This document shows positions 1-11,132 of a stretch of DNA of 64,000 bases, piece after piece; position 1 is the first letter of the stretch; every line of letters begins with the position of its first letter. This DNA comes from Larix kaempferi (Eukaryota; Streptophyta; Pinopsida; Pinales; Pinaceae). The notes beneath the pieces are model-generated. The model had not been told where the DNA came from. It saw nothing but the letters and a program-made list of their open reading frames with translations, and did no database searches. The stretch covers positions 3,047,501-3,111,500 of the forward strand of contig BSBM01000423.1 in NCBI GenBank assembly GCA_027924585.1. The letters run 5' to 3'. Position numbers and translations under genes: made by a program.

Positions 1-895
1 ATGTTCCCTGCCTTGCATTGGTTCCAAGGGTGGGTACATGACAATTACTCTCACATAGTCTGTTGTTTGGACATTTACATTTTAATATAAGTATTCTCTG
101 TGGTTAAGCTATGATCATTCTTTGTTTTGTTGTGAATGATAATTGTTCATGTTGATGAAATGAAAGGCATCATGTTTTATGCAATGTGATAATTGATGAC
201 TATTAAATGCATGATGAAACTCTGTGTATATATAGTGTTTAATTCCGCTGTGTTTGTTGAGTATGAATATGTATACATAAGATTTTATTTATCTGTGAAT
301 TTCTTAGTAATGTATGGCGCTAAAATTGCCAAATAAGCCCGGTATGTTTGGTCATGTTTCTCCCTTGCATTGCGTTGACGGGAGGGGACGTGACAATTGG
401 GGTCTTGTATTCATGATGATGTCTATTTAAGAGTTTTATTGCATTTTTCAACTATCATTTGATTCCCAATTGTGATGAATATTGTGGTGTTCTAGGCATT
501 TTGCAATTGGATTTAGTAACCCCTATGGCTTCTCCTTTAGATCTAGAAAATTTGTTGTTGGATCTCTTGCCACATGTTCTAGGAATTTTGTTGTTGGATC
601 TAGTAGCCGCTAAGGCTTCTCTTTAGATCTATCCATTCTGCAGTTGGATCTCGTTTCCACATGTTCTGTTGTATTGGCCATACACTGTTGTGGTAGAGTT
701 CATCATACAACTTGGCTCAGGTGCAATTTCATGGTTCAATGAGAAGCGGTTGTTATCTTCATCTACACCATGAGGCGAAGTGTGTTTTGATTCGTATCTT
801 ATGGACATTCTGGAAGTTGTCATCAAGGGGGATGATATGTAATTCCATCTTCCTTCATTTTTGTATTCTATCTCCCAGTCATCATTAAGGGGTAG
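1..895. other. Unassigned sequence, possibly the tail of a copia element
   Basis: No protein domain is recognisable. Because 896 looks like the start of a 3' LTR preceded by a purine-rich tract (aaggggtag), this stretch may be the decayed interior of that copia element. Two related motifs, cttgcattg followed by a G-rich run and then tgacaatt, lie near 15-50 and 367-400. They resemble ends of gypsy LTRs, but I could not pair them into an element. Confidence 0.3.
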
Positions 896-1431
896 TGTTG
901 GAATATGTAATGATGACTGAATGTATTTGGAAGGTAATAATATCCAATATTATATAAATGAGTTATCGCACATGTAGTTTGTAATAACTTAGTCTTATTA
1001 CTTTTTATTATATAAAGAGGTGAAATTACATTTATCCCACATGTGTTGTGGGATGCAATTCCTCTATTACATTTTGGTATATAATGAGGTGAGGAGTCAT
1101 TGTAAAATAATCAAGAATTCAAGAATTCGCATATGAACACAAGGATGTGTCATGTAATGTGATTATGGAGTGGGATGTGATCCTCATGTGTGGGAGCTCT
1201 ATTGTAAGATTGCAGATTATTGATGATTAAGAAGATTTCAACCTTCCCGTGGGTGTTTCACCATTTGGGTTTTTACCATGTATATTTGGTGTGCTCTTGT
1301 TTTATTCTCTTATCTACATTTTATTCATATTCGTGTTATCGATTGCTTATTATGATAAAAGGATAGATCATCTCATGCTATGCATGTTTTGTATTGTTGT
1401 ATGATTTTATCATATTCTCAATATTATAACA
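896..1431 (+). mobile_element. Putative 3' LTR of a copia-type element
   Basis: The segment begins TGTTGGAATATG and ends ATATTATAACA, the TG...CA form of a plant copia LTR, about 536 bp. A polypurine-like tract (aaggggtag) lies directly upstream, which fits a 3' LTR on the plus strand. Gypsy coding sequence starts right after its end, so the element appears to have landed inside the gypsy pol relic that follows. The expected target duplication partner lies outside the window, so the insertion cannot be proven here. Confidence 0.5.
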
Positions 1432-3484
1432 GAAGCACTAGGACTTCCTCCAAACAGCTGGGACATTGATTTCACAGTTTATCTTGTGCCAAGAGCTGCA
1501 CTAGTGTCTAAGACACCTTATAGAATGAGTACACCATAATTATTAGGCATGAAAATGCAATTACAAGAATCGTTGAAAAATAAGCACATAAGGCCAAGTG
1601 TGTCTCCATGGGGTAAACCATACTATTTGTGAATAATAAAGATGGAACACTTAGGTTATGTATTGATTATAGGAAACTAAACAAAGGTACAGTGAAAAAC
1701 AGGTACCATTTACCTCTAATTAATGATATTTTTTATCAAATGAGAGGGGCAAAGTTATTTTCGAAGATTGACTTGAGGTATGGCTACCATCAGGTGAAAA
1801 TTAAGGAAGAAGACATCCACAAGACAACCTTTAGAACAATCCATGGAAACTATGAGTTTTTGGTGGTGTCATTTGGTATCACTAATGCAAAAACCACATT
1901 CACATGTCTCATGAATAGTGTTTTAACAGGTATTTGGGAAAGTTTTTTTTATTTTTTTCTAGATGGAATTCATATTTATTCTAACAATGAAGAGGAGCGT
2001 GGAGAAAATTTGAGAATGGATTTTCAATTTCCAAGGGAGAATACGTTATATCCAAAGCTAATAAAATGTGATTTTTATAATAAAAAAATCGATATATGGG
2101 TCACATTGTTTAAGAGGAAGGAATATCATTGGATCCATAAAATTTTAAGGCCATTATGAATTGGCTAACTCCAATAAATGTGAAATATGTGATATTCTTT
2201 ATGGGTCTTGCTTGATATTACATAAGGTTCATTGGAGGAATCTCCAAGGCTGCACACCCCACCACTTCTTTGCAAAAGAAGGGCTTAAAATTTGAGTGGA
2301 CATCAAAATGTGAAGAAATCTTTCATCTTTTGTAGAAGCTTCTTACAAGTGCTCCAATTTTAAAAACTGCAAACCCAAAAAATGGTTTTTTGGTGTGTGC
2401 AAATGGATGTAAACAAGGAATTGGGGGATTTCTTATGCAAGACAATCATGTGGTATGTTATGAGACAATAAAGTTGAAAGAGCATGAAAATAATCATGCT
2501 ATATATGACTTATAACTTTCTTCCATAATGCATTCTTTGAAGGCGTGGAGGCACTATTTGATGGGAAGAAAATTTGAGTTTAGAACATACCACTGTGGTA
2601 TGAAATATATATTTGAGCAGCCAACCCTAAATGCCAGGCAACCTAGATGGCTATAATTTTTATGTGAATTTGATTTTTAGATCAAACACATAAAAGGGAA
2701 AGAAAATAAATTGGTTACTACACTCAACAAAAAATTACATGCAATGAACGTGGAAACCATTAGCATTTTCCAATGAAATTTGAGGCAACAAATTGTTAAT
2801 TATCTTGTTGAAGATGAGCAATATGTAGAAATAAAATATAAATTACATTATAAAATTTTGGAAAAGAGGTATAAAGGTTATTATATGGAGGATGATATTC
2901 TTATTACCTATAAAAACATAATGTACATTCCAAATGTGGCTGACTTGAGGAAAAATACTATGGATGAAATCCATAAGATGCCATATTCTAGTCACCCACG
3001 ATACCAGAAATGAATTTATACAGCCATGACACAATATTATTGGCCAAGAATGAAGAAAGATATCACTGAGTACATTTCAAAATGTATGAAATGCAAACAA
3101 GTGAAGGTTAATCATGAATACCCAATGCTAGTAACTATGGATTGTATTACATGATTTCCAACTACTTCAAGAAATCATGATTTCATCATGGTTGTGGTGG
3201 ATAAATTATTTAAGGCAACACATTTTATTCCACTTAAATCTATTTACAAGCTAATGAGATAGCTAGAATATTTATGAGAGATATTCAAATTGCATGGGTT
3301 TACACATAGAAAATGTATCTGATCTTGATACAAAATTTACTTCAAATTTATGAAAAAATATTTTTATAGATTTGGGCACATAGATGAACTTTTGTACTAC
3401 CTATCATCCAAAAATAGATGGGAAAACATAAAGAGTAAATTAGGTGCTTGAATACATACTTCACATGTATCTAATGGAAAAACC
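1432..3484 (+). pseudogene. Ty3/gypsy pol relic (RT, RNase H, integrase)
   Basis: A decayed Ty3/gypsy polyprotein. It reads from the start of reverse transcriptase (GLPPN..DIDF at about 1443) through the RT core (CIDYRKLNK, SKIDLRYGYHQVKI, 1629-2159), RNase H (about 2340-2700, with the LMGRKFEFRTYHCG stretch), and the integrase zinc region and core (about 2980-3470). Many stops and frameshifts break the frame. The RT catalytic box, normally a double Asp, reads FLDGIHIYS, so the second Asp is lost. No gag or protease is present: the left end is cut by the copia LTR at 1431 and the right end by another LTR at 3485. Assignment to gypsy is secure from domain order and motifs. The lineage is not assigned. 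This is a dead copy. Confidence 0.9.
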
Positions 3485-4410
3485 TGTTGCTGGTGTTTTC
3501 ACACCACCACGTGCCAAACTGCACCTACTAAGGGTTGTCCCAACCTTAGTAGAGTTTAGAGATGGAAAACTGAAAAACAAGAAAAGAGGCAACATGAATA
3601 TAACTAATATGTAGGAAAATTAAACTAAATAACATATAACCAAATATAAACTAAACCATTCACGCATTCTTCATCAGAAAAACATGGAAGAAAGTGTTAT
3701 AAAAGAATAACAAATTCCATTTTCTATTAAATGAAACAATGTAGGAGAAAGAATCAACTTTTAGCTGTAGTGGAAGGGGTTGTTGAAGCCGTCTGAGGGA
3801 AGGTCCGCTTGGTATTTGTACAATCCATGATCCTCCAGCAACGTTCCATGGTATCAATCTATAGTAGGTCAAATGGGAGGAAGGGAAAATGACATCTCTA
3901 GATTCAAGCAAACATTCAACAGAGTGACAACTTGAGCAAATGAATAGGAAAAGAGTGTATGCATGCATAATGGATGATGGACCTTGGGGTTTGATTCATA
4001 AGCTTGATGCAAGGATTTGGGGATAAGTATCAGGATGGATTTTTCCATCTAGAATATTTCCATGATTTGTGTCAAGCTAGAGTCTGAGCACATGTTTCCT
4101 CTTTTTGCTTGAAAAACACAGGAAACCACCAAAATTCATGCCAAGAGTCAGGTAGCATATTTTGTGTGTTTTTGTGCAACTTGGGTCACTTTTTTTGAGA
4201 GATTTGGTGCAATGTAGGTCACTCATTCCCTAGAGAAATGTGCAACTTGTATTAAAATGTCCCTTTTTGAAAAAAAAATTGATTGTTTTGCTTTTAGAAA
4301 GTTATGCCAAGGTCCAAGGGGTGGAAATGGGTGGAAATTAAGTGGCATGATGGTGTATATGGGTGATAGGGCTAGTTACATTGCCAATGGGAAAATTTTG
4401 GGTGTTAACA
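3485..4410 (-). mobile_element. Putative LTR of a minus-strand LTR element
   Basis: The segment has TGTT...AACA ends on the plus strand (TGTTGCTGGTG ... GGTGTTAACA), about 926 bp. Next to its right end is a C-rich run (cattcccccctaa), which on the minus strand is a polypurine tract just before the LTR start. It therefore looks like the 3' LTR of a minus-strand element whose interior continues to the right. It interrupts the gypsy integrase region at 3484. No second LTR was found in the window. Confidence 0.45.
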
Positions 4411-6640
4411 CATTCCCCCCTAATGTGTGAGGTCAGGATCTTGTCGTATGGTTGACATACATCATAAAATATTCATTTTCTAGGAGATACGTGTGATTGT
4501 GGCATAGAGGATGGAGACTGCGTCGGAGGTAGATCACCATTCAATGGTACTATGGGGTCCCTTACTTAAAAATACAATACTCAATATCGATGAGGTGTAT
4601 ATAATCTCAAATATATGGACGGGGAAGGAATTTGCATGCTTGTATCAATGTCTCAAAATAAAAAGTGGATCTATGCCCAACGAGGACTTGATCGATACAT
4701 GGATAACTGTTGTGTACATCATAAGTGTCCAAGATGGATTGAAATATGGAATGTAATCATGGTGCAACCATAGACAATATGAAGAACTGATACTAGAACA
4801 TTGACATTCCTATGGAATGTTGAATCAGAATCACTGATACACTACTGGATCTAGAAGGGTCCAACATCCGTAGTGACTCAAATGGCTAAGAGTATAAATA
4901 TAATAGGTCTAAGGAACTACATATGAACTAGATCTAACAGGAAGCATGTAATTGAAGGGATTCCAAACACTGTCGCCAACGCAACCCGAATATATTCGGA
5001 AACATAATGATGGGGGGTTTTGCATATAGGCCCACCAATGGACTAGATTCAAGGGATATATGAGGTCTTAGACCAAATAATGAGAGAGCCATCAATTGAC
5101 GTCGAGCACATGGGAAACAACAAATATAAGGGGCAAAGGGGTCTCCCGGAAGTTGGTTCAAGGGGATCATCAATGGTTGTTATGAGGGAAAGGTACATGG
5201 TACCTCTAGCTCTATCACCTGGAATGAATCTATTGATGTCAACAGAGGGATACTTGCAACAAGGAAGGCAATAGTGTTTCCTTGATGGAAGCATGAATGA
5301 TATAACCAAGATTTAAAAGGAACTAGGGAAGTGAATGAGACACTCTTTGGGGTTACAAGGGTAAATGAGTAAATGGACTCACACTTCCTTCTTTTAGAGT
5401 ATGAAGGCATGGATGAGATAGCAACATGTGTGAAATCGATCTCTTGGAGGAACACAACTTGGGATACCATGGATTATGACTAGGGAAAATCAGAGGGGGG
5501 GATACTAATACATGATTTGGGGAAAACATGATATTAGAATGAACCTAAGGGTGACTCATGATAGAATACTCTGAATAAAGCGGACCAAGGATGTTGATGT
5601 AAAGAAGAGACTATATGCGATATGTAGGGGTGCTAAGAAGTACCATTTGTTTTATGGTTGATTCGATGCATGAGAATCAAAGAGAGTTTGTGGAGTTGTA
5701 CTTCACAATCGTAGATTTCCATATGCATGAACATATAGAAAAAGGGGGTGTTTAAAGACACCTTTGTGTAATGGCCACAGAGGCGAGAGGCTACCTCAGC
5801 AAGATAAAAATTTAGGCAAGGAGGTAAAGTGTCCAATGAATTGATCAAATGCTGCAAATGGCTGGGTGATAGCAGATTCGGGTTTTGATGGGGGGGTAGG
5901 ACACTAGTTGTAGCCTCCTTGTTGGATGATGAATGACTGCACAATAATGTAAATTTTGCAGTATGGATGGAGCGGTGGGCTCATGAGTGTGCAGTGTAGA
6001 TCATTAGAATGCCTTAGCAACCAAAAATTTGGGAGTTCGTAGGGTAGGAAGATGATTGATGATGAAAGAGTAATATGCAACTCTATGCAAAATCATAGAC
6101 TAAATGGACTCCCAATCCTACATAAATTTAACGACATGGGTCCCAAATGGCAAGCGGTACTAAACGATCGCCCATGTAAGGTAAGTTATACTTCCAAATA
6201 AGGGTGAATCCAATAGTGGCCAGGATTTACCACTTACCCGAACATCGTGGGAATTCCTCCAGGTGTAAAAGGGAATGAATAAGGTTGATGAATATGATAT
6301 TCTATATGGGTGAGTACGTATATGCCAGTTTGAATGTTATACTTGTAGGGATTGGTCACTGATTGGAAGTAATGATTCCCATCACAAGCTGGATCTGTAC
6401 ACATAGAAACTATACTCGAGCATAAAAATGCTTTTGGAAATCAAATATATTGTACATATACATAAAAATTGAATGATTTACATGGGGGCACACAAGTCGA
6501 GGAAGGATGAAAAGTGGCCCAACAAATTTAATGACAATGAAAAATGGTCTTCATAATCAAGAAGAGTGTAGAATACTGAATTTGATGGCATGAATGGTGC
6601 ATTAAATGGATGTTGTATGAGGCTGGAACACTCATAATTA
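4411..6640 (-). other. Unrecognised interior, possibly of the minus-strand LTR element
   Basis: Position suggests the interior of the element whose LTR is at 3485-4410. Only short open frames exist (for example 4934-5173 and 5180-5470 on the minus strand) and none shows a retroelement motif I recognise. I would not call a gene here. Confidence 0.25.
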
Positions 6641-8700
6641 GGGTAATTTTTAAGGGCGAAATTTCGCCAATTGGCTATTTTTCGGGCTTTTTTTCAAAAA
6701 ATAAATTCGCTATTTGGTCAGTTTTAGTCTCTAATATCGCCTATATTTACATAAAATATGTTTTTTTATCATAATATTCACCAAAATTTACACATTTTAG
6801 TAGTAAATTGTATGTTTCATATTTAATATTCGCCTACCTATCTATATACATGTTTTTTTCAATCCAAAATAATCGCCTAGGATACTATACTTAAGTCTAA
6901 TATTAGAATCCTTAAAAAATACCCTGCAGTCATAATAAGATTGGGGCCAAATATCTTGCAAATAGTGTGGGGCGAGATGATGATCTAAGAGGGTGGACGT
7001 GCGGTTGGGATATTTTTCAGTCGATATTTATTCACACATTGGCAATAGATTATGGTTGTGATCAAGGACTACCCCTACGCATGCATGGACTATAAGGGAG
7101 ACCTTGGGTTACCTTATCATCACGGTTAGGCATGGAAACTTTATGGTATGCATGCATGATGATTATAGTTATGTTTACAGAACTAGCATAGTTGATAGGC
7201 TTATATTTTTATATCATATAAGTACTAACAACGTTTTATATGTGTGTGGAGATGTGGGACCACTTCCTTTAGAAGATTACCAAATACACCATGATAGGGT
7301 TGAGAGTATTGACCCTAACCCCTAGGAACAATGATGATGCAGGAGTGTTGACGCAGTACTCGATGGACTATGCCTAGACATTGACTAGTTTCTAAAGGCG
7401 GTAATTTATGATGGGTTGCATAACCACAATGAAGATCTTATCACTATTTTCTTCCAAGCACCTAATGAGTTGCAATTGATCATGCATCGCATTGTTGTGG
7501 CCACAAAGGCAATTCAAGAGATGGAGCTGGGAGGTACCTCGCATCACTAATGATAGTAGTGATGCGCATATGGAGGACAGTTCCTTAGTGTAATTTGATG
7601 AATTGTTGAGAGGCTTAGAGAGCTCACCCCCATGCTATGATCATGGGCATTTTGACCGATGTACTTATTATATTTATGGATCTGTTGGGGCTCCTTACTG
7701 TAGGCATAATTTGTAATATACCCTTACCCTGCCTTAGTAATTATTAGCCTTAATGTAAATATTGTGTTTTTGCAATGTGTGTTGATCCTAGTGTGGATCT
7801 CAAGGCCAAGGACCCACTAATGGATGATTAAGGTTTATTTTCATAGGCAATTATTTGACAGTGAAACTATGCATGTGCTATTAAGCCATGAAATTTTGTA
7901 ATTGATGTAAATGTTTAATATTACAATGAAATACCCAGAACTGGCTAAGTGAGGCAGCTAATGAGAAGAGGGAGAAGGTATCCACTAGGGAGAGGTGAGG
8001 GGGTCGTGTGATGGTGACCCATCCTGCCACTCGGGAAGGAGTAATTGATTTGATTCATTGTATAGGTACGGATTCGGTTACAAAACATGGAGAAGGAAAT
8101 CATGTGGAGGATATTCGCAAGAGATAAAAACGGCGCTGGGATCGAGGTTTAGCGTTCTGACATGGGGTTCCTGGTGCTTGCATTGGGGTTCATTTATTTG
8201 GGTTCATGTTCGAGGACGGAGGCATTCATGTTGTGGGGGAGAGATCCTGAAACATAGAGGTGAGCTGAAGTAAGGGAGCCTAATGTCAGAGGGATCTCGT
8301 GCATATGCGTGATATTTGAGTAGAAACCTGAAGGCAAGTCGAAAGGGGATTATAGAACATGCATAGCTTGAGGAAGCTGCGTGAATCCTGAAATCCCATG
8401 AGTAGAGAGTCGAGTTGCGGGATAGATTTTAGTCCGCAACCTTGGAATGAACCAGCTTGTTAGTAGATATAAAAGATAGGGTTTAAGGTGGGAATACTTG
8501 ACAAACCTGGTGAATACTATGATCTCATAGAACTAGCAGTCGAACCTTTTTATGCCTGCCTTGAATAGCACTGGAAGGGAAGGGGCGTTGAGGGACTGTG
8601 TAGCAGAGAAGAGGGCCTTCCTTGTTTTGGGTGAGATGGATAATGTGGGTGCCTTTCCTGCTAAGTGATTTTGATTTATGTATCTCTATGGTTGAGCTCA
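6641..8700. other. No recognisable gene; palindrome near 6655
   Basis: A perfect 14-bp palindrome ggcgaaatttcgcc sits at 6655-6668. It is followed to about 6870 by several tcgcc or cgcta words spaced through AT-rich DNA. The rest, including small open frames at 7104-7325 and 8058-8273, matches no family I know. Confidence 0.3.
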
Positions 8701-8724
8701 CTACTCAGAAATATCCTCCTTGTT

Positions 8725-8862
8725 ACCCTGTATGCTTGATAAACCAAAATGCAGGTTAGATTAGCATGTGGATGCTTGATAAACCCAACTGCAGGGTGGC
8801 TTAGCATGAGTATGTTTCTAGGATTGCTTGATAAACCCAACTATAAGTTTTCTTAGCATTGG
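8725..8862. repeat. Three imperfect direct repeats (about 42-55 bp)
   Basis: The phrase gcttgataaaccc(a)aactgcagg followed by ttagcat recurs three times, starting near 8729, 8772 and 8826. The units differ by substitutions and small insertions. This is a short decayed tandem repeat of unknown origin. Confidence 0.7.
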
Positions 8863-9599
8863 AAGTGGATCTTGAATATTAGAGATCCTACCTAGCTCTC
8901 CTTAATGGATACATAGCCCAGCTCGGGGGTGGTCTCTTAGCTGAAAGAGTATAGGCCCTAAAAATACCTAAGGTTGGGTGGAACATTGCTCTCACTTAGC
9001 TAGTTGCTGGGGAAACTTCAAGATACAAAGATGAGTATTATGTGGAATGAATGATGTTATTTCATGTATGATTATTATGATGTGTTGCTTAAACTGTTGA
9101 ATGAATGTTATATGAATGGGAATAATAATTAGACCATGTGTAATTTTGAGTGAAAGGATGAGTACATGTTGAATACTTCATTTAGTTGGATGAGTTTAAT
9201 GCATTGATAATTTTACATGTGTTAGATGTATGGTTAACCTTAGTTTCATTTATTATATGTATTTTTTCATGAGATACTTACCCTTGTAAATGGACTGGTT
9301 AACTTTACTTAATCATGGAATGGTTATGTGGCCTGCGGCATGTTTATCCCGCTCTGGGAGTCAGACGAAAGATGGGTTATGGCAGGAGAGAGGTAAAGAC
9401 CTGTTAAAGGTTGAAAGATACCTTAGAAGGTTTACAAATAAAATTTCAGAGAAGGAAATGAGGAGTTTAGATACCTCAACTGGGAAGGGGGTTGTACGAT
9501 TGGATAGATCTCTCCAAGAGATTTCCAATGGTAACAACCTTGCCTCATTTGGAATCAGGAGGAGGAAGTTATGCCTCTCAGAAGTTTTCCTTGGGGAGC
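8863..9599. other. No recognisable feature
   Basis: Low-complexity AT-rich sequence to about 9290, then more even composition leading into the minisatellite. The plus-strand frame open from 9290 carries no domain I recognise before it enters the repeats. Confidence 0.3.
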
Positions 9600-10145
9600 T
9601 GCAAGAACAAAGAAGTTGGGCTTCCGCAATTCCAACTTCCGTAATGTGGATTGTGGATTGCAAAAGGGGGAATATTTCTGAAAGTGAAGTTGGGCTTCCG
9701 CAATTCCGACTTCCACAATTCAGATTGCAGATTGCAAAAGGGGAAGTTTCCCAGAAGTTTGAAGTTGGACTTCTGCAATTCCGATTTCTGCAATGCGGAT
9801 TGCGGATTACAGAAAGGGAAGTTTTCCAGAAGTTGGAAGTTGGACTTCCATATTTCCGAGTTCCAAAATGTGGATTGTGGATTGTGGAAAGGCGCAATTG
9901 TGGATTGCGAATTGTGGAAAGACGCAATGCAGTTTGCGGATTGCGGAAAGATGCAATGTGGATTGTGGATTGCGGAAAGACGCGATTGTAGATTGAGGAT
10001 TGTGGAAATATTCAATGCGGATTGTGGATTGTGGAAAGACACGATTGCGGAAATATGCAATGTGGATTGCAGATTGCAGAAAGATGTAATTGCGGATTGT
10101 GGAAAGATGCCATGCGGACTGCGGATCACAATGGTGGATTGTGGA
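9600..10145. repeat. Two-level minisatellite
   Basis: The left half (about 9610-9870) repeats a unit of roughly 65-75 bp built on gaagttggacttc...caattccgattt...gcggattgcag..gggaag. The right half (about 9870-10140) breaks into shorter units of about 20-30 bp built on tgcggattgtggaaagacgcaat. Both share the core gcggattg. Several reading frames on both strands stay open across the array because the units lack stop words, so the long open frames here (for example 9651-10349 plus and 9578-10234 minus) are best read as products of the repeat rather than genes. Confidence 0.85.
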
Positions 10146-10468
10146 TCCGAGTCCAGTGCGGTTGCGTGTAGTTTTGGAAGTAAAAGAAGAAGAAAAAAAG
10201 TAACATCAGATCTTCGGTGGCCTCGGAAGGCCACAAGGGAGGTCCAGGGATGTTACACAACTATATTGTTGGCATATGACGTATATATACATATGCTATT
10301 GATGAAAAATTTTAATACATATTTTGAGTCTCTTTATTATGTGTTGTGATGTATGTGATGGCTATTTATACGTGGATACAAAATGATATGAAATGCATCT
10401 CGATGGTTTATTTCCTTGCTATTGATGATTGATGTCCCACTCTAGAATATCATTAGCCATTTTATCTC
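10146..10468. other. Flank of Copia-A insertion, unassigned
   Basis: The sequence around 10230-10256 (aggtccagggatgttaca) resembles a gypsy LTR terminus but has no partner. Otherwise there is AT-rich DNA up to the target site of the copia insertion. Confidence 0.3.
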
Positions 10469-10473
10469 CCGCA
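10469..10473. repeat. Target-site duplication, left copy (CCGCA)
   Basis: The five bases CCGCA directly precede the 5' LTR. The same five bases directly follow the 3' LTR at 17425-17429. A perfect 5-bp duplication is the standard mark of copia integration. Confidence 0.92.
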
Positions 10474-10603
10474 TGTTGATGTATATGTAACTTCGAAATG
10501 TATTTCACATATATGTATATTGTATTCCTATAGAGATGTTATTGTTCCTCTATACAGAAGTGTCGTCATTTATATTATAAGTGTCGTAACTTATACTTGA
10601 TGG

Positions 10604-10735
10604 GTTATTAGACCACCTTGTTGGGGTCGGCCCTGTATAATTCATGTGGGTCAAAGGGTTATTAGACCACCCTATTGGGGGTCGGCCATGTGGGTCAAAG
10701 GGTTGTTAGACCACCCTAGTGGGGGTCGGCCCAGT
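10604..10735 (+). repeat. 44-bp sub-repeats in the Copia-A 5' LTR
   Basis: Three units with period 44 (starting near 10604, 10648 and 10692), each carrying ttagaccaccc and gggtcggcc. The first is the most diverged. The 3' LTR of the same element has two units, and the minus-strand Copia-A LTR (59330-59450) has three. Confidence 0.88.
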
Positions 10736-10800
10736 CAGCATTATGTTAAGTGGTTAAGTTGAGGCCGACCTAGTTGAGTAAAGGTCAAGTCAAGTTAGTG

Positions 10801-10808
10801 TATAAATA
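10801..10808 (+). promoter_or_regulatory. LTR TATA box
   Basis: The sequence tataaata sits mid-LTR, followed by gagagtgtgtctctctc, and is conserved in all three Copia-A LTRs of the window (17105-17112 and, on the minus strand, 59250-59257). It probably marks the U3/R promoter. The transcription start was not determined. Confidence 0.65.
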
Positions 10809-11120
10809 GAGAGTGTGTCTCTCTCATTTTACACATTCTATTCTCTCACTCACACTTGGGAGAGTGGCGCACTTGTGGAGGAGGAGGCTCTACTGCTAGG
10901 AGAAGACTATCTCTTGTATTCTGGTTGTATCATTGCTCTATCTATCTCTGAGGAAGTTATTGGGGTTTTTCACCTTTATGGTTTTCCCCAAGTAAACTCT
11001 GCGTCTCTTGTGTGCTTGCATTATTGTGTCCATGATTGATATGATGTAGATTTGTTGTACATGTTGTTCTCTCAGTTAAGATCCTAGATCAGATTGAAGT
11101 AAATTCTGAAAAATTTAACA

Positions 11121-11132
11121 TGGTATCAGAGC
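11121..11132 (+). promoter_or_regulatory. Primer binding site (tRNA-Met type)
   Basis: tggtatcagagc immediately follows the 5' LTR with no gap. It matches the primer site complementary to initiator methionine tRNA used by most plant copia elements. Confidence 0.92.

Larger units (their letters stand above)
10474..11120 (+). repeat. Copia-A 5' LTR
   Basis: Starts TGTTGATGTATATG and ends AAATTTAACA, 647 bp. It is 44 bp longer than the 3' LTR because it has one more copy of a sub-repeat (gggtcaaagggtt.ttagaccaccc...) near 10604-10735. A TATA box (tataaata) lies at 10801-10808, followed by a CT-rich leader. Confidence 0.93.

Noticed and set aside
1-400. Two gypsy-like LTR ends (..gtacatgaca at about 45 and ..ggacgtgaca at about 394)
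   Set aside because: The motifs resemble each other, but no primer site, polypurine tract or paired LTR could be identified.
3485-4410. Solo LTR with a target duplication
   Set aside because: Flanking bases (aaacc and cattc) do not match; the adjacent purine tract fits an LTR joined to an element interior better.
10230-10256. Possible gypsy LTR terminus (agggatgttaca)
   Set aside because: Short and unpaired; no adjoining retroelement signals.
9290-10349. Overlapping long open frames on both strands (up to 233 codons)
   Set aside because: They coincide with a minisatellite whose units lack stops in several frames; there is no domain and no reason to choose one frame.
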